Below, one piece after another: positions 1 to 5,723 of a stretch of 10,001 bases of DNA. The position numbers and the translations under genes are program-made. The stretch lies in assembly GCA_964393545.1 (NCBI GenBank), contig CAYMUB010000074.1:1-10001 (forward strand), given 5' to 3'. Under the pieces are notes generated by a model. That model was given only the letters and a program-made list of their open reading frames with translations, was not told the DNA's origin and ran no database searches. The first letter of the stretch is position 1. Each line of letters begins with the position of its first letter. The DNA comes from CAYMUB01 sp964393545 (lineage in GTDB: Bacteria > Patescibacteriota > Microgenomatia > Daviesbacterales > UBA10151).

Positions 1-24
1 CAGTACAGGCGATCATTTTGGTCG
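1..24 (-). other. Possible insertion (intron or other) beginning inside 16S
   Basis: After GGGACTG (minus strand, ending at 25) bacterial 16S should read roughly AGACACGGCCCAGACTCC. Instead the window shows GCGACCAAAATGATCGC and then CTGTACTG. The helix-12 partner strand (GCCCA) and the ACTCCTACGGG block are absent as far as the window goes. The first bases can pair as GCGA/TCGC, a small hairpin. Large 16S insertions and introns are established in CPR bacteria. With only about 24 bases visible, a misassembly at a contig end cannot be excluded. Confidence 0.4.
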
Positions 25-327
25 CAGTCCCATTGTGGCTGACCATCCTCTCAGACCAGCTACCCGTCGTTGCCTTGGTAGGCCATTACCCCACCAACAA
101 GCTGATAGGACGCAGGCTGATCTCGAAGCGATAAATCTTTAAACTTACGTTCACATTGGAAATTACCCAACCTTTCGGCTGGCTATGTCCAACTTCGAGG
201 TACATTCCCACGCATTACTCACCCGTCCACCGGTAGAACGTACCGTATGGTACATCCCCCCTTGATTTGCATGCTTAAGGCACGCCGCCAACGTTCATCC
301 TGAGCCAGGATCAAACTCTCAAAAAAA
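1..327 (-). rRNA. 16S ribosomal RNA, 5' portion (partial, runs off the left edge)
   Basis: Read on the minus strand, 301-319 matches the universal 27F site (AGAGTTTGATCCTGGCTCAG). It is followed by the conserved GGCGGCGTGCC, the GGTGAGTAATGCGTG block, a GTTGGTGGGGTAATGGCC segment and AGCTGGTCTGAGAGGATGG. These are the 5'-domain landmarks of small-subunit rRNA in the right order and spacing, up to about E. coli position 324. The mature 5' end is placed near 327 by analogy with E. coli and is approximate. The variable regions and AACGTTGGCGGCG near the start look like Candidate Phyla Radiation 16S. The last ~24 bases (1-24) no longer follow the consensus. Confidence 0.95.
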
Positions 328-368
328 AATTGACTAATTCAATTTTAAGTCCGTAATTTTGAATTACG
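326..368 (-). other. Two hairpins in the 16S leader
   Basis: There are two perfect inverted repeats just before the 16S 5' end. CGTAATT / AATTACG with a 3-nt loop spans 352-368. AAAATTGA / TCAATTTT with a 5-nt loop spans 326-346 and touches the mature end. In a minus-strand transcript both would fold. They may be part of the rRNA processing stem or a leader structure. Role inferred from position only. Confidence 0.45.
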
Positions 369-406
369 AACTAATTAACCCACCACTCTTCTGATATTAA
401 AGCTTT

Positions 407-429
407 AAAAAACCAGCCTCTTGGCTGGT
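407..429 (-). terminator. Intrinsic terminator-like hairpin before the 16S gene
   Basis: On the minus strand ACCAGCC-AAGA-GGCTGGT forms a perfect 7-bp, GC-rich stem with a 4-nt loop, followed directly by a run of T (complement of 407-411). This is a textbook Rho-independent terminator shape. It lies downstream of the minus-strand gene ending at 613, but also downstream of the promoter at 555-584. It could therefore end mRNA from the 613-2541 genes, end a short ~140-nt RNA started at that promoter, or be read through by rRNA polymerase. Confidence 0.7.
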
Positions 430-554
430 ATTGCTTTAACCGAAAAGTAGTATAAAAAAATCTTCGATTGTTAAGGTGCTTTTGTTGAGTAGTATTCTTT
501 TTGGAACTTTCTCCTTTTGCCCACAAAATATAAATCTTCTGTAAGCTACTTTGC

Positions 555-584
555 ATTCTAACTGATGAGTATCTATTCTGTCAA
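555..584 (-). promoter_or_regulatory. Promoter, TTGACA-N18-TAGAAT, probable rRNA promoter
   Basis: On the minus strand a perfect -35 (TTGACA, 579-584) stands 18 bp before TAGAAT (555-560, 5/6 to consensus). Transcription would start near 548 and give a ~220-nt leader before the 16S 5' end, a normal length for an rRNA leader. No open frame starts just downstream, so 16S, or a short RNA ending at the hairpin at 407-429, is the likely product. Confidence 0.6.
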
Positions 585-612
585 CACCCTGGAGACTAGG
601 TAATCCAAAAAA

Positions 613-1137
613 TTACCGCCTACCCCTGGAACTATCTGCATCTTGGACATCTTTTGATAGCGGTGTTGATCGCTCTATATCCACACTTTGATAAGCTCTA
701 TATCCTTTAGGTGAAGGTGTTTCAGTTTGAGCAGCTCTGATACTGTCAAGAATTTTTTTAGCATCTCTAGCCCATTCAGGAGTTACTTCCACTGTTGGTG
801 TTACTGTTACTACCAACTGTTGGCTTGTCGTATCTTTATTAAACCCACTAGGAAAACAACCAGTTATTATTGCTGTAGATATAACTATTGCACTTAACTT
901 TAGGGGTGGTATTACTCTTGCTCTCAAATCCTTGAGGTTGTTTCTTATTCTTTCAGCAAGTGAATAAGCGGGAGTTAAGATTAAATCTCCAAGACTATCT
1001 CTTCTTCCAATCCTAGCAATCCAAGTTTTTCCTGGACTATTTGCTAGATTAGTAACTACAGCGTCATGGTCAACAGGAAATACAAAAATTTTTGTTGGAT
1101 CTGAATCTGATGAAAATTCTGGTTCAACTTCTAACAT
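613..1137 (-). CDS. Hypothetical protein with internal lipobox-like membrane segment
   Basis: A 174-residue protein that I do not recognise. It has a soluble N-terminal part of about 75 residues, a basic stretch (RIRNNLKDLRARVIPPLK), one hydrophobic segment (LSAIVISTAIITGC, Cys at residue 94) and a Thr/Pro/Val-rich then charged tail ending SRGRR. The basic-hydrophobic-ITGC arrangement looks like a lipoprotein signal, but far from the N-terminus; a plain N-in/C-out anchor fits equally well. A GTG at 1164 would add nine residues, but has no Shine-Dalgarno. The ATG at 1137 lies 8 nt after a well-formed promoter (1146-1174), so it was chosen as a leaderless start. The gene follows the 456-residue gene on the same strand, so the two may also be co-transcribed. 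Confidence 0.7.
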   Translation of the reverse strand: MLEVEPEFSSDSDPTKIFVFPVDHDAVVTNLANSPGKTWIARIGRRDSLGDLILTPAYSLAERIRNNLKDLRARVIPPLKLSAIVISTAIITGCFPSGFNKDTTSQQLVVTVTPTVEVTPEWARDAKKILDSIRAAQTETPSPKGYRAYQSVDIERSTPLSKDVQDADSSRGRR

Positions 1138-1145
1138 AACCCGAC

Positions 1146-1174
1146 ATTCTATCAGATTTACCACTATAGGTCAA
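1146..1174 (-). promoter_or_regulatory. Promoter for a leaderless start at 1137, TTGACC-N17-TAGAAT
   Basis: On the minus strand the -35 TTGACC (1169-1174, 5/6) contains the TGA stop of the upstream gene. The spacer is exactly 17 bp and the -10 is TAGAAT (1146-1151, 5/6). Eight bases separate the -10 from the ATG, so the predicted start site is within 1 to 3 nt of the start codon. There is no Shine-Dalgarno in the few bases available. Confidence 0.6.
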
Positions 1175-2541
1175 ATGGTATAGGGCACAAGCAATGCTGC
1201 AGCAAGTTCGGAATTAGGTGTACCTTCATTTCTCTCTATTACTTCTTCATGAATAGGCATAATTTGAGCAGGTTGCTCAACCCTTTTTACAATCTTAATC
1301 TGTCTTAACATCTTGACTACTCTTTTAATAACCTCTTGTGCAGGAGGGACTTTTCCTTTGTATTGTTCATACACTTTAGCCACATCTTCATTAGTTACTA
1401 GTTGACCTTCCCCTCTGGTAACAGGAATGTTTTCTGCCACAATTTTTGGAGCTCTTTTTATAACATCCACTAGTGATGTGAATTTTGAAGAGGTGATTTT
1501 CTTAAAAGTTGCCCGTAGACTTCCATCAAGCAATCTTCCTTCTGGATCGACAATATTTAGTTCTCCACTTCTATTTTTTTTATTCTGAGAAGGAAGTTTT
1601 TTCACAATCTTCTCTCCTTCAATTATCCCATCTTCCTCTTGAACTGCTGTAGCAGCTGCAATAATCTCATCAATTCTTTTGTTTGCTGCTGGCTCATCAA
1701 CCACTCTTTGTATCTTTGTTTCCTCACTTGCCTCGCTGTTTTTCTCTTCTACATTATCCTCCTCATTCTTGACTGCCACTATTTTTTCAACAAATTCTTC
1801 TATTTGCTGATCCTCCACTACTGGGGCTTGAACTGCAGGGGCGAAAGCAACTTTAACTTCACTCTGTGACTGGGTAGCTACTTGAGTAGCCAGAATACTC
1901 TTAGTCTTAGTTATAGGTTCCAAAGCTGGAACAGCAAGAGGGACATAGCCGGGTAAAAATACAGGGGTTAAAGCATTAACCACCCAACTTTGTGCTACTT
2001 CAGGTTTAATCCCAGCTTGGCTGTCACTTTCTAAGACTTTAGTGGTTTGAATTGTATCAGGATTTAAGGGTTTGCTCCAAGCAGCCTCAGTCAGTTTAGT
2101 AGCCTCATCTAAAATATTAAATTGATGACCAGTTGGTTTTGTACTTGGATCCAAATCAACATCTGAAAATGCTTTTTGGAAAACCTCAGGTATTTCTATA
2201 CCAGTAGGCTGTGGCCTGGCCTGAGCTTGATTATTGAAATTTATCTGACCTATTGGTTTAAACATATCTAATCCTCCTTTAACTGGTCCTTCATTAACAA
2301 AAGGTAGGCTTGGAGCCTTAAGTTCAGGACCAAAAGATGCAAGTGATCCAAATCCTCTCACTGGTCCAGCACTAATAACCGACCCCATGCCTATTGATAC
2401 TTCGCCTAATCCTCTTCCTATTCCTCCTAGAGAGACTCCAACTCCTGTACCAATTCCAATGGCTGAACCTGCGTTACTTGCTCCTTTACCAATATCTGAT
2501 GCTACACTGCCTATTGATGCTCCGATTGCTTCAATTCCCAT
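1171..2541 (-). CDS. Hypothetical 456-residue Gly-rich/acidic protein
   Basis: I recognise no family. Residues 1-75 are very rich in Gly, Ser, Ile and Val, with repeated GxGxG-like steps, and could pack as glycine-zipper helices or stay flexible. The middle (about 75-240) is Pro/Ala/Gln-rich. Residues 240-310 are strongly acidic, with Glu clusters. The C-terminal 130 residues are basic and predicted helical (VIKRAPKIVAEN, VIKRVVKMLRQIKIVKRV). There is no cysteine, no signal peptide and no clear membrane helix. The start is fixed by a Shine-Dalgarno at 2549-2556, and the stop is TGA. It diverges from the ATPase-winged-helix gene at 2621 with only 79 bp between start codons, so the two may be co-regulated. 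The low-complexity mosaic suggests a structural or scaffold-like protein, but no function can be named. Confidence 0.75.
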   Translation of the reverse strand: MGIEAIGASIGSVASDIGKGASNAGSAIGIGTGVGVSLGGIGRGLGEVSIGMGSVISAGPVRGFGSLASFGPELKAPSLPFVNEGPVKGGLDMFKPIGQINFNNQAQARPQPTGIEIPEVFQKAFSDVDLDPSTKPTGHQFNILDEATKLTEAAWSKPLNPDTIQTTKVLESDSQAGIKPEVAQSWVVNALTPVFLPGYVPLAVPALEPITKTKSILATQVATQSQSEVKVAFAPAVQAPVVEDQQIEEFVEKIVAVKNEEDNVEEKNSEASEETKIQRVVDEPAANKRIDEIIAAATAVQEEDGIIEGEKIVKKLPSQNKKNRSGELNIVDPEGRLLDGSLRATFKKITSSKFTSLVDVIKRAPKIVAENIPVTRGEGQLVTNEDVAKVYEQYKGKVPPAQEVIKRVVKMLRQIKIVKRVEQPAQIMPIHEEVIERNEGTPNSELAAALLVPYTI

Positions 2542-2548
2542 ATATATT

Positions 2549-2556
2549 TCCTTTCT
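2549..2556 (-). promoter_or_regulatory. Shine-Dalgarno AGAAAGGA for the 456-residue gene
   Basis: AGAAAGGA on the minus strand sits 7 nt before the ATG at 2541. It shows that ordinary SD-led initiation exists in this genome, in contrast to the leaderless-type starts nearby. A weak -10 candidate (TAAGAT) lies farther upstream at about 2562-2567, without a good -35. Confidence 0.65.
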
Positions 2557-2581
2557 GTGGGTATCTTATCTTAGTAACCAC

Positions 2582-2610
2582 TTGACTGCTTGATATTATT
2601 CTGATATAAT
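2582..2610 (+). promoter_or_regulatory. Promoter TTGACT-N17-TATAAT for a leaderless start at 2621
   Basis: A near-perfect sigma70-type promoter: -35 TTGACT (2582-2587), 17-bp spacer, -10 TATAAT (2605-2610). The predicted start site is about 2617, only 3 to 4 nt before the ATG, leaving no room for a Shine-Dalgarno. It occupies the same DNA as the upstream region of the divergent 456-residue gene. Confidence 0.75.
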
Positions 2611-2620
2611 CCTGACATAT

Positions 2621-3754
2621 ATGACCTCAAAAGTATCTTATAATTTTAAAGAAGCAAGTTTAGGTAAAGATTTTGCTAAAGAAAAATTATTAGAATTTAA
2701 AGAGAGAATTGTAGAAGGTCAATCTTTTGTGGTTTTATCTACGCCCGGAGTTGGAGTGTCATACTTTTTAAAGTATCTGGCAATGCAGTCCTTTGCAAAA
2801 TTCTTTCATATTGACCTTTATTCCCTTCCTACTTTAACTCACTCTGAATTTTATAAATTGATACTTACTGAACTTGGTGGAAAACCGGCAAAGAAATCAG
2901 AAGAACAATTATTGGTAGAAATAAAAAGAATACTTGCAGAGTTAAACAAGAAACAAGGTAAAATTGTACTCATATTTAGCAGATTTGATCAACTAAAAAA
3001 GGAATTCTATAATAAATTTTTATCAAATCTACAATCGCTAACTTCTATTTCTGAGGGTAAAATAGTTTTAATATTTACATCCATCTTACCGATTAATCAA
3101 ATCTGCAATGAACCTTTGGACGGCGGAAATATAAATTTCTACTCAGAAGAATTATTTTTCAAACCTTATTCTGAAAGTGATTTAAGAAAACTTATAACTT
3201 TAGAGCCTCCCCGCCCGACTGATAAGGATACTTTGGATAATATCTTAAAGCTTTCAGGAGGCCACAATCAGCTTCTACAAATCTTAAGAAGATCTCACAA
3301 ACCACAAAATTTACTCCTAGACCAATTTGTTAAACTGCAACTAAAAGGGTTAATCGAGTACTTAAACTATACTCAAAGGAAAACTTTGCAAAAGATTGCT
3401 TTAGGCAAAAGAGTTGAGGTTGTAGATGACTACCTTTTGGAAGTGGGTTTGGTCAGAAAAAACTCGAAGTTTCAGCTATTTACTCCTCTGCTTTCTGAAT
3501 ATATTAAGTTAAACTTACCTTTTAAACTGCCTGTTAAAGAATCAAAACTTTTTAAACTTTTAAGGCAAAATACGGGTAAAGTGGTATCAAAAGATGAAAT
3601 ATTTAGTGAGGTGTGGGGGGAGGATAGCGAAAATGCCACAGACTGGGCATTAGATGCTTTAATTTATAGATTAAGAAAACACCCATTCTTACAATCTCAC
3701 AATTACGTAATTGAAAGCCACAAAAAAGTAGGTTACACTTTAATTCAAATTTAA
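2621..3754 (+). CDS. Degenerate P-loop (STAND/AAA-like) ATPase with C-terminal OmpR-type winged helix
   Basis: A 377-residue two-part protein, probably a cytoplasmic DNA-binding regulator. Residues 30-55 look like a P-loop strand and Walker A (VVLSTPGVGVSYFLKYLA), but the invariant Lys is Val46 (GVGVS instead of GxGKS/T). Residues 114-123 (KIVLIFSRFD) resemble a Walker B strand ending in Asp, followed by a second strand (KIVLIFTS) and an LSGGHNQLL helix typical of AAA/STAND lids. Residues 306-377 match the OmpR/PhoB effector domain: a VSKDEIFSEVW helix, a LRKH recognition-helix region, and the terminal hairpin IESHKKVGYTL. Unlike SARP or LuxR-type STAND regulators, the DNA-binding domain is at the C-terminus. 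Nucleotide binding may be lost or altered. Its target is unknown; the divergent 2541 gene is an obvious candidate. Its TAA stop overlaps the toxin gene's stop. Confidence 0.8.
   Translation: MTSKVSYNFKEASLGKDFAKEKLLEFKERIVEGQSFVVLSTPGVGVSYFLKYLAMQSFAKFFHIDLYSLPTLTHSEFYKLILTELGGKPAKKSEEQLLVEIKRILAELNKKQGKIVLIFSRFDQLKKEFYNKFLSNLQSLTSISEGKIVLIFTSILPINQICNEPLDGGNINFYSEELFFKPYSESDLRKLITLEPPRPTDKDTLDNILKLSGGHNQLLQILRRSHKPQNLLLDQFVKLQLKGLIEYLNYTQRKTLQKIALGKRVEVVDDYLLEVGLVRKNSKFQLFTPLLSEYIKLNLPFKLPVKESKLFKLLRQNTGKVVSKDEIFSEVWGEDSENATDWALDALIYRLRKHPFLQSHNYVIESHKKVGYTLIQI
3721..3749 (+). repeat. Direct repeat copy 1 (3' end of the ATPase-winged-helix gene)
   Basis: This 29-bp segment codes for the last residues of the winged-helix protein (KKVGYTLIQ). 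It is repeated at 4455-4483 with 25 of 29 bases identical and no gaps. The two copies are in the same orientation and flank the toxin-antitoxin module, as expected for a gene-end duplication made during insertion. Confidence 0.75.
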
Positions 3755-4161
3755 GAAAGAACTTTAACAGTTAATTTACCTATTTTCTTAGGGAGTCTTC
3801 TGTCTGTGGTAATAAATACCTTTGCTCCACTCTCAATTGCTGAGGCTAAATGGATAGCATCAGGGGCTTTAATGTTATACTGAGCTCTGATCCTGGCAGC
3901 TAGGAGGGCTATTTGTTTATTAACATCAACCAGCTGTGCCAAACCTCCCAGGAGGATAAAATCCAAGATACTATCAAGATCCTTTTCTCTTCCAGTTTTA
4001 TATACCTTAACAAAAAACTCTTCTAAGATTATAACTGAAATAAACACTGTTGGAGTTGTTTCCCTTAAATCTTTTAGGAAGGTTCTTGATTTTTCACCTA
4101 AAGGCCCTGGATCATCCAAAGCTCTTATAAATATATTGCTATCTAAAGCAATCAATCCCAT
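3751..4161 (-). CDS. vapC: VapC-like PIN-domain toxin (ribonuclease)
   Basis: A 136-residue PIN domain, the normal length for a VapC toxin. VapC toxins are Mg-dependent endoribonucleases that cut RNA, often tRNA or rRNA, and are held inactive by the partner antitoxin. The acidic site is complete: Asp7 in IALDSNIFIRAL, Glu47/Glu48 in VIILEEFF, Asp101 in APDAIHLASA, and Asp120 in FITTDRRL. The start codon overlaps the end of the antitoxin gene by 10 nt, with a purine-rich AGAAGAAGA upstream inside that gene, so translation is probably coupled. The stop overlaps the stop of the convergent ATPase gene in a shared TTAA. The family call is secure; the target RNA cannot be inferred. Confidence 0.92.
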   Translation of the reverse strand: MGLIALDSNIFIRALDDPGPLGEKSRTFLKDLRETTPTVFISVIILEEFFVKVYKTGREKDLDSILDFILLGGLAQLVDVNKQIALLAARIRAQYNIKAPDAIHLASAIESGAKVFITTDRRLPKKIGKLTVKVLS

Positions 4162-4403
4162 GATTTGTCTTCTTCTGCTAAATATTTATTAATTTCCTCA
4201 GAAGATTTCCAAATTCCTCCCAATTTTTTATAATAATCCTCTGGCCAGTTCATTTTTGCCTTATTCTTACTAGGAGAAAGAATAATTTGATTTCCTGCCA
4301 CATTAACATCCATTCTTTGCCCAGGTTTAACCGTAATCTTTTTACGGACTTCTTTGGGAATAACAACCTGATATTTAATATTGACTAAAGTTTGTATCTG
4401 CAT
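4152..4403 (-). CDS. vapB: AbrB/MazE-type (SpoVT fold) antitoxin
   Basis: An 83-residue protein with an N-terminal swapped-hairpin AbrB domain (residues 1-45: VNIKYQVVIPKEVRKKITVKPGQRMDV), a standard DNA-binding antitoxin fold. An acidic, Trp-rich tail (MNWPEDYYKKLGGIWKSSEEINKYLAEEDKSWD) likely wraps and blocks the PIN toxin. It is the first gene of a two-gene operon and overlaps the toxin start by 10 nt. The ATG at 4403 was chosen because it lies 9 nt after a good promoter and next to an inverted repeat suited to autorepression. There is no Shine-Dalgarno, so it is probably leaderless. AbrB-type antitoxins with VapC partners are well known. Confidence 0.9.
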   Translation of the reverse strand: MQIQTLVNIKYQVVIPKEVRKKITVKPGQRMDVNVAGNQIILSPSKNKAKMNWPEDYYKKLGGIWKSSEEINKYLAEEDKSWD

Positions 4404-4405
4404 AT

Positions 4406-4441
4406 GTATTACATTTTAATAAAACGTAATACGTTTGTCAA
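4406..4441 (-). promoter_or_regulatory. Promoter and likely autorepression operator of the toxin-antitoxin operon
   Basis: On the minus strand the -35 TTGACA is perfect (4436-4441), the spacer is 17 bp and the -10 is TAAAAT (4413-4418, 5/6). Nine bases follow before the ATG. An inverted repeat, GTATTAC (4406-4412) and GTAATAC (4426-4432), has one arm in the -35/-10 spacer and the other between the -10 and the start codon. An antitoxin dimer bound there would block polymerase, the usual conditional autorepression of such operons. Operator function is inferred. Confidence 0.65.
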
Positions 4442-4454
4442 TATATTAGAAAGT

Positions 4455-4483
4455 CAAAAAAGTAGGATACATACTAATTCAAA
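4455..4483 (+). pseudogene. Direct repeat copy 2: decayed 3' end of a winged-helix gene
   Basis: 25 of 29 bases match 3721-3749. In the matching frame it reads VGYILIQT followed by TAG at 4486-4488, against VGYTLIQI-stop in the intact gene. Just upstream the likeness continues (TTAGAAAG against TTGAAAG) but with small indels that break the frame. No start or body of a gene is present, so this is a relic. Its stop sits one base from the stop of the convergent peptidase frame at 4490. Confidence 0.7.
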
Positions 4484-4489
4484 CCTAGC

Positions 4490-5266
4490 TTATACAGACC
4501 GCATTGTTGGTTTTATAGTCGGTTTTTCAGTTATCGTCACCCCTCTGGGGGAAACAAAAACAAAAGGATAGCCTGAGATATCCCCTGCTTGCTGGTATTT
4601 TTTCCAAGCCTCTATCAATCTTTCATAAGCAACCCTATTAGCCAAATTCTCATTCTCTGATTTATCAGGGTCTTGTTTTTCGTAATGCCCAGCTTCATGT
4701 CTTAGTATAAAACCTGGTAAATTGTCTTTTGCAAAAACTGTGTAAGAATCTTTATTTGTGAATATGCTAAATTGTTCAGGACCAGGATAAGATTGAGTAG
4801 GATTAGGCTCTGAGTCTCCTCCAACACAAAGATATATGTAGGCTTTATTACCTCCCCATGTACTGTTAGGCCTAATCAATGAGCCATTGATTGAAGGAGG
4901 ACTTCCATATTCCTGAAAATACTTAATAGCTTCATCTCTTGGACCGTTGAGAACACGAACACTATCTTCTGCTTCTTTCTGATCCTTCTCTCCTTCTTGG
5001 ATCAATCTTTGAAGCCTCTTTTCCTCCTCACCACTGACAAGAATTTTTAATTGATCTTCCCAGGATTGTAGTGCTTTCTGATCCTCTTTACGATTATTAG
5101 TTGATATTAATGAGCGATAAAGATCTATATTTTTTCTAACCGCTTTCTCTTCTTTACCGCTCGTTATTTCTGCAAGGTCTAACTGGTATCTTTGCTTAGT
5201 TTTTTCATGATTACCTACTCTTGCGATTCGTATCTTTTTAGATCCTGCCAATAATTTTCTGACCAT
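4490..5266 (-). CDS. Zinc metallopeptidase-like protein (HEAGH), probably the 3' part of a split gene
   Basis: A 258-residue reading frame. Residues 31-115 are highly charged and predicted helical or coiled (repeated Lys/Glu). The C-terminal part has ILRHEAGHYEKQ (HExxH with His190, Glu191, His194), then SENENLANRVAYERLIEAW, whose Glu204 or Glu206 is a natural third zinc ligand as in gluzincins. This points to a zinc peptidase, substrate unknown. It has no signal peptide. Its only ATG (5266) lies 52 nt inside the upstream frame and lacks a good Shine-Dalgarno. The upstream frame supplies a Tat signal and lacks a catalytic motif, so the two probably make one secreted enzyme joined by a -1 frameshift (programmed, mutational or a sequencing error). 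A separate cytoplasmic protein is less likely. Confidence 0.65.
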   Translation of the reverse strand: MVRKLLAGSKKIRIARVGNHEKTKQRYQLDLAEITSGKEEKAVRKNIDLYRSLISTNNRKEDQKALQSWEDQLKILVSGEEEKRLQRLIQEGEKDQKEAEDSVRVLNGPRDEAIKYFQEYGSPPSINGSLIRPNSTWGGNKAYIYLCVGGDSEPNPTQSYPGPEQFSIFTNKDSYTVFAKDNLPGFILRHEAGHYEKQDPDKSENENLANRVAYERLIEAWKKYQQAGDISGYPFVFVSPRGVTITEKPTIKPTMRSV

Positions 5267-5697
5267 TGCTTAGGATCTTTCTCCCTATAGACTGCTTGCC
5301 AAACTGATCTTGCATCATCGGGAAGCCTGCTAGCCGCATTCCAACTAATTCTGTCATTATCTATTAAAGAGATAGTTAAGCCATTGTTTTGAAGGTTTGC
5401 TGCATCTTTGAAAATTGGTATATCCAACGCCCCTCTTTTTAAATAAAGTTGCACCTCAGGTGTCTGATAGACTGTTATTCTTGCTTTTTGTAGTTCCCCT
5501 TTTGTTAAAATATCATCCGACAGACCCTCTGGTTTTGGGTAAGCATCATAGGAAGTTTTATCTAATTGTGTTGGTTGATCGTTTTTTCTGTTTTGAGCTA
5601 CAAATAAACCTCCTGTAGCCAATGTGGCTACAACTGCAACCCCTTTGGCTAATTTTCTAATAAATCTTCTTCTAGAAACATTCTCTGGTGTTTGCAT
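5215..5697 (-). CDS. Tat-signal protein, probably the 5' part of the metallopeptidase gene
   Basis: A 160-residue reading frame starting MQTPENVSRRRFIRKLAK and a hydrophobic VAVVATLATGGLFVA. This is a near-canonical twin-arginine signal (SRRxFIRK) for folded export, with no cysteine after it and so not a lipoprotein. The remaining ~120 residues are a soluble domain that I do not recognise (ARITVYQTPEVQLYLKRG, ISLIDNDRISWNAASRLPDDARSVWQAVY). It ends ...QDLKRYESQE-stop inside the next frame. In the overlap a CTA AAA AGA stretch (five A) would let a -1 slip continue into that frame at about 5236-5240. The ATG is 6 nt after a perfect TATAAT on the minus strand, suggesting a leaderless message. 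Confidence 0.7.
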   Translation of the reverse strand: MQTPENVSRRRFIRKLAKGVAVVATLATGGLFVAQNRKNDQPTQLDKTSYDAYPKPEGLSDDILTKGELQKARITVYQTPEVQLYLKRGALDIPIFKDAANLQNNGLTISLIDNDRISWNAASRLPDDARSVWQAVYREKDPKQWSENYWQDLKRYESQE

Positions 5698-5703
5698 ACC
5701 AAC

Positions 5704-5709
5704 ATTATA
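5704..5709 (-). promoter_or_regulatory. -10 box TATAAT for a leaderless start at 5697
   Basis: A perfect TATAAT on the minus strand ends 6 nt before the ATG, which puts the predicted transcript start on or next to the A of the start codon. No good -35 is visible 17-18 bp upstream (AGATTT or TAGATT at best), so this is weaker than the other promoters. It lies in the 26-bp gap after the methyltransferase gene, which could also be co-transcribed. Confidence 0.5.
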
Positions 5710-5723
5710 TAATAATAAATGAA

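Noticed and set aside
371..556. 61-codon minus-strand open frame between the 16S gene and the 613 gene
   Set aside because: Its ATG overlaps the -10 box of the promoter at 555-584, it runs through the terminator hairpin, there is no Shine-Dalgarno, and the composition is not protein-like.
1639..1869. 76-codon plus-strand frame rich in Cys, Leu and Phe
   Set aside because: Antisense to the acidic Glu-rich block of the 456-residue gene; complements of Glu/Lys codons give the apparent hydrophobic protein.
2387..2593. Two overlapping plus-strand frames, Pro/Ile-rich and Leu-rich
   Set aside because: Both are complements of the Gly-rich N-terminus of the minus-strand gene and run into the divergent promoter.
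3721..4488. Whole interval as a transposon or insertion sequence
   Set aside because: There are no terminal inverted repeats and no transposase or integrase frame. Only the 29-bp direct repeats and the toxin-antitoxin genes are present.
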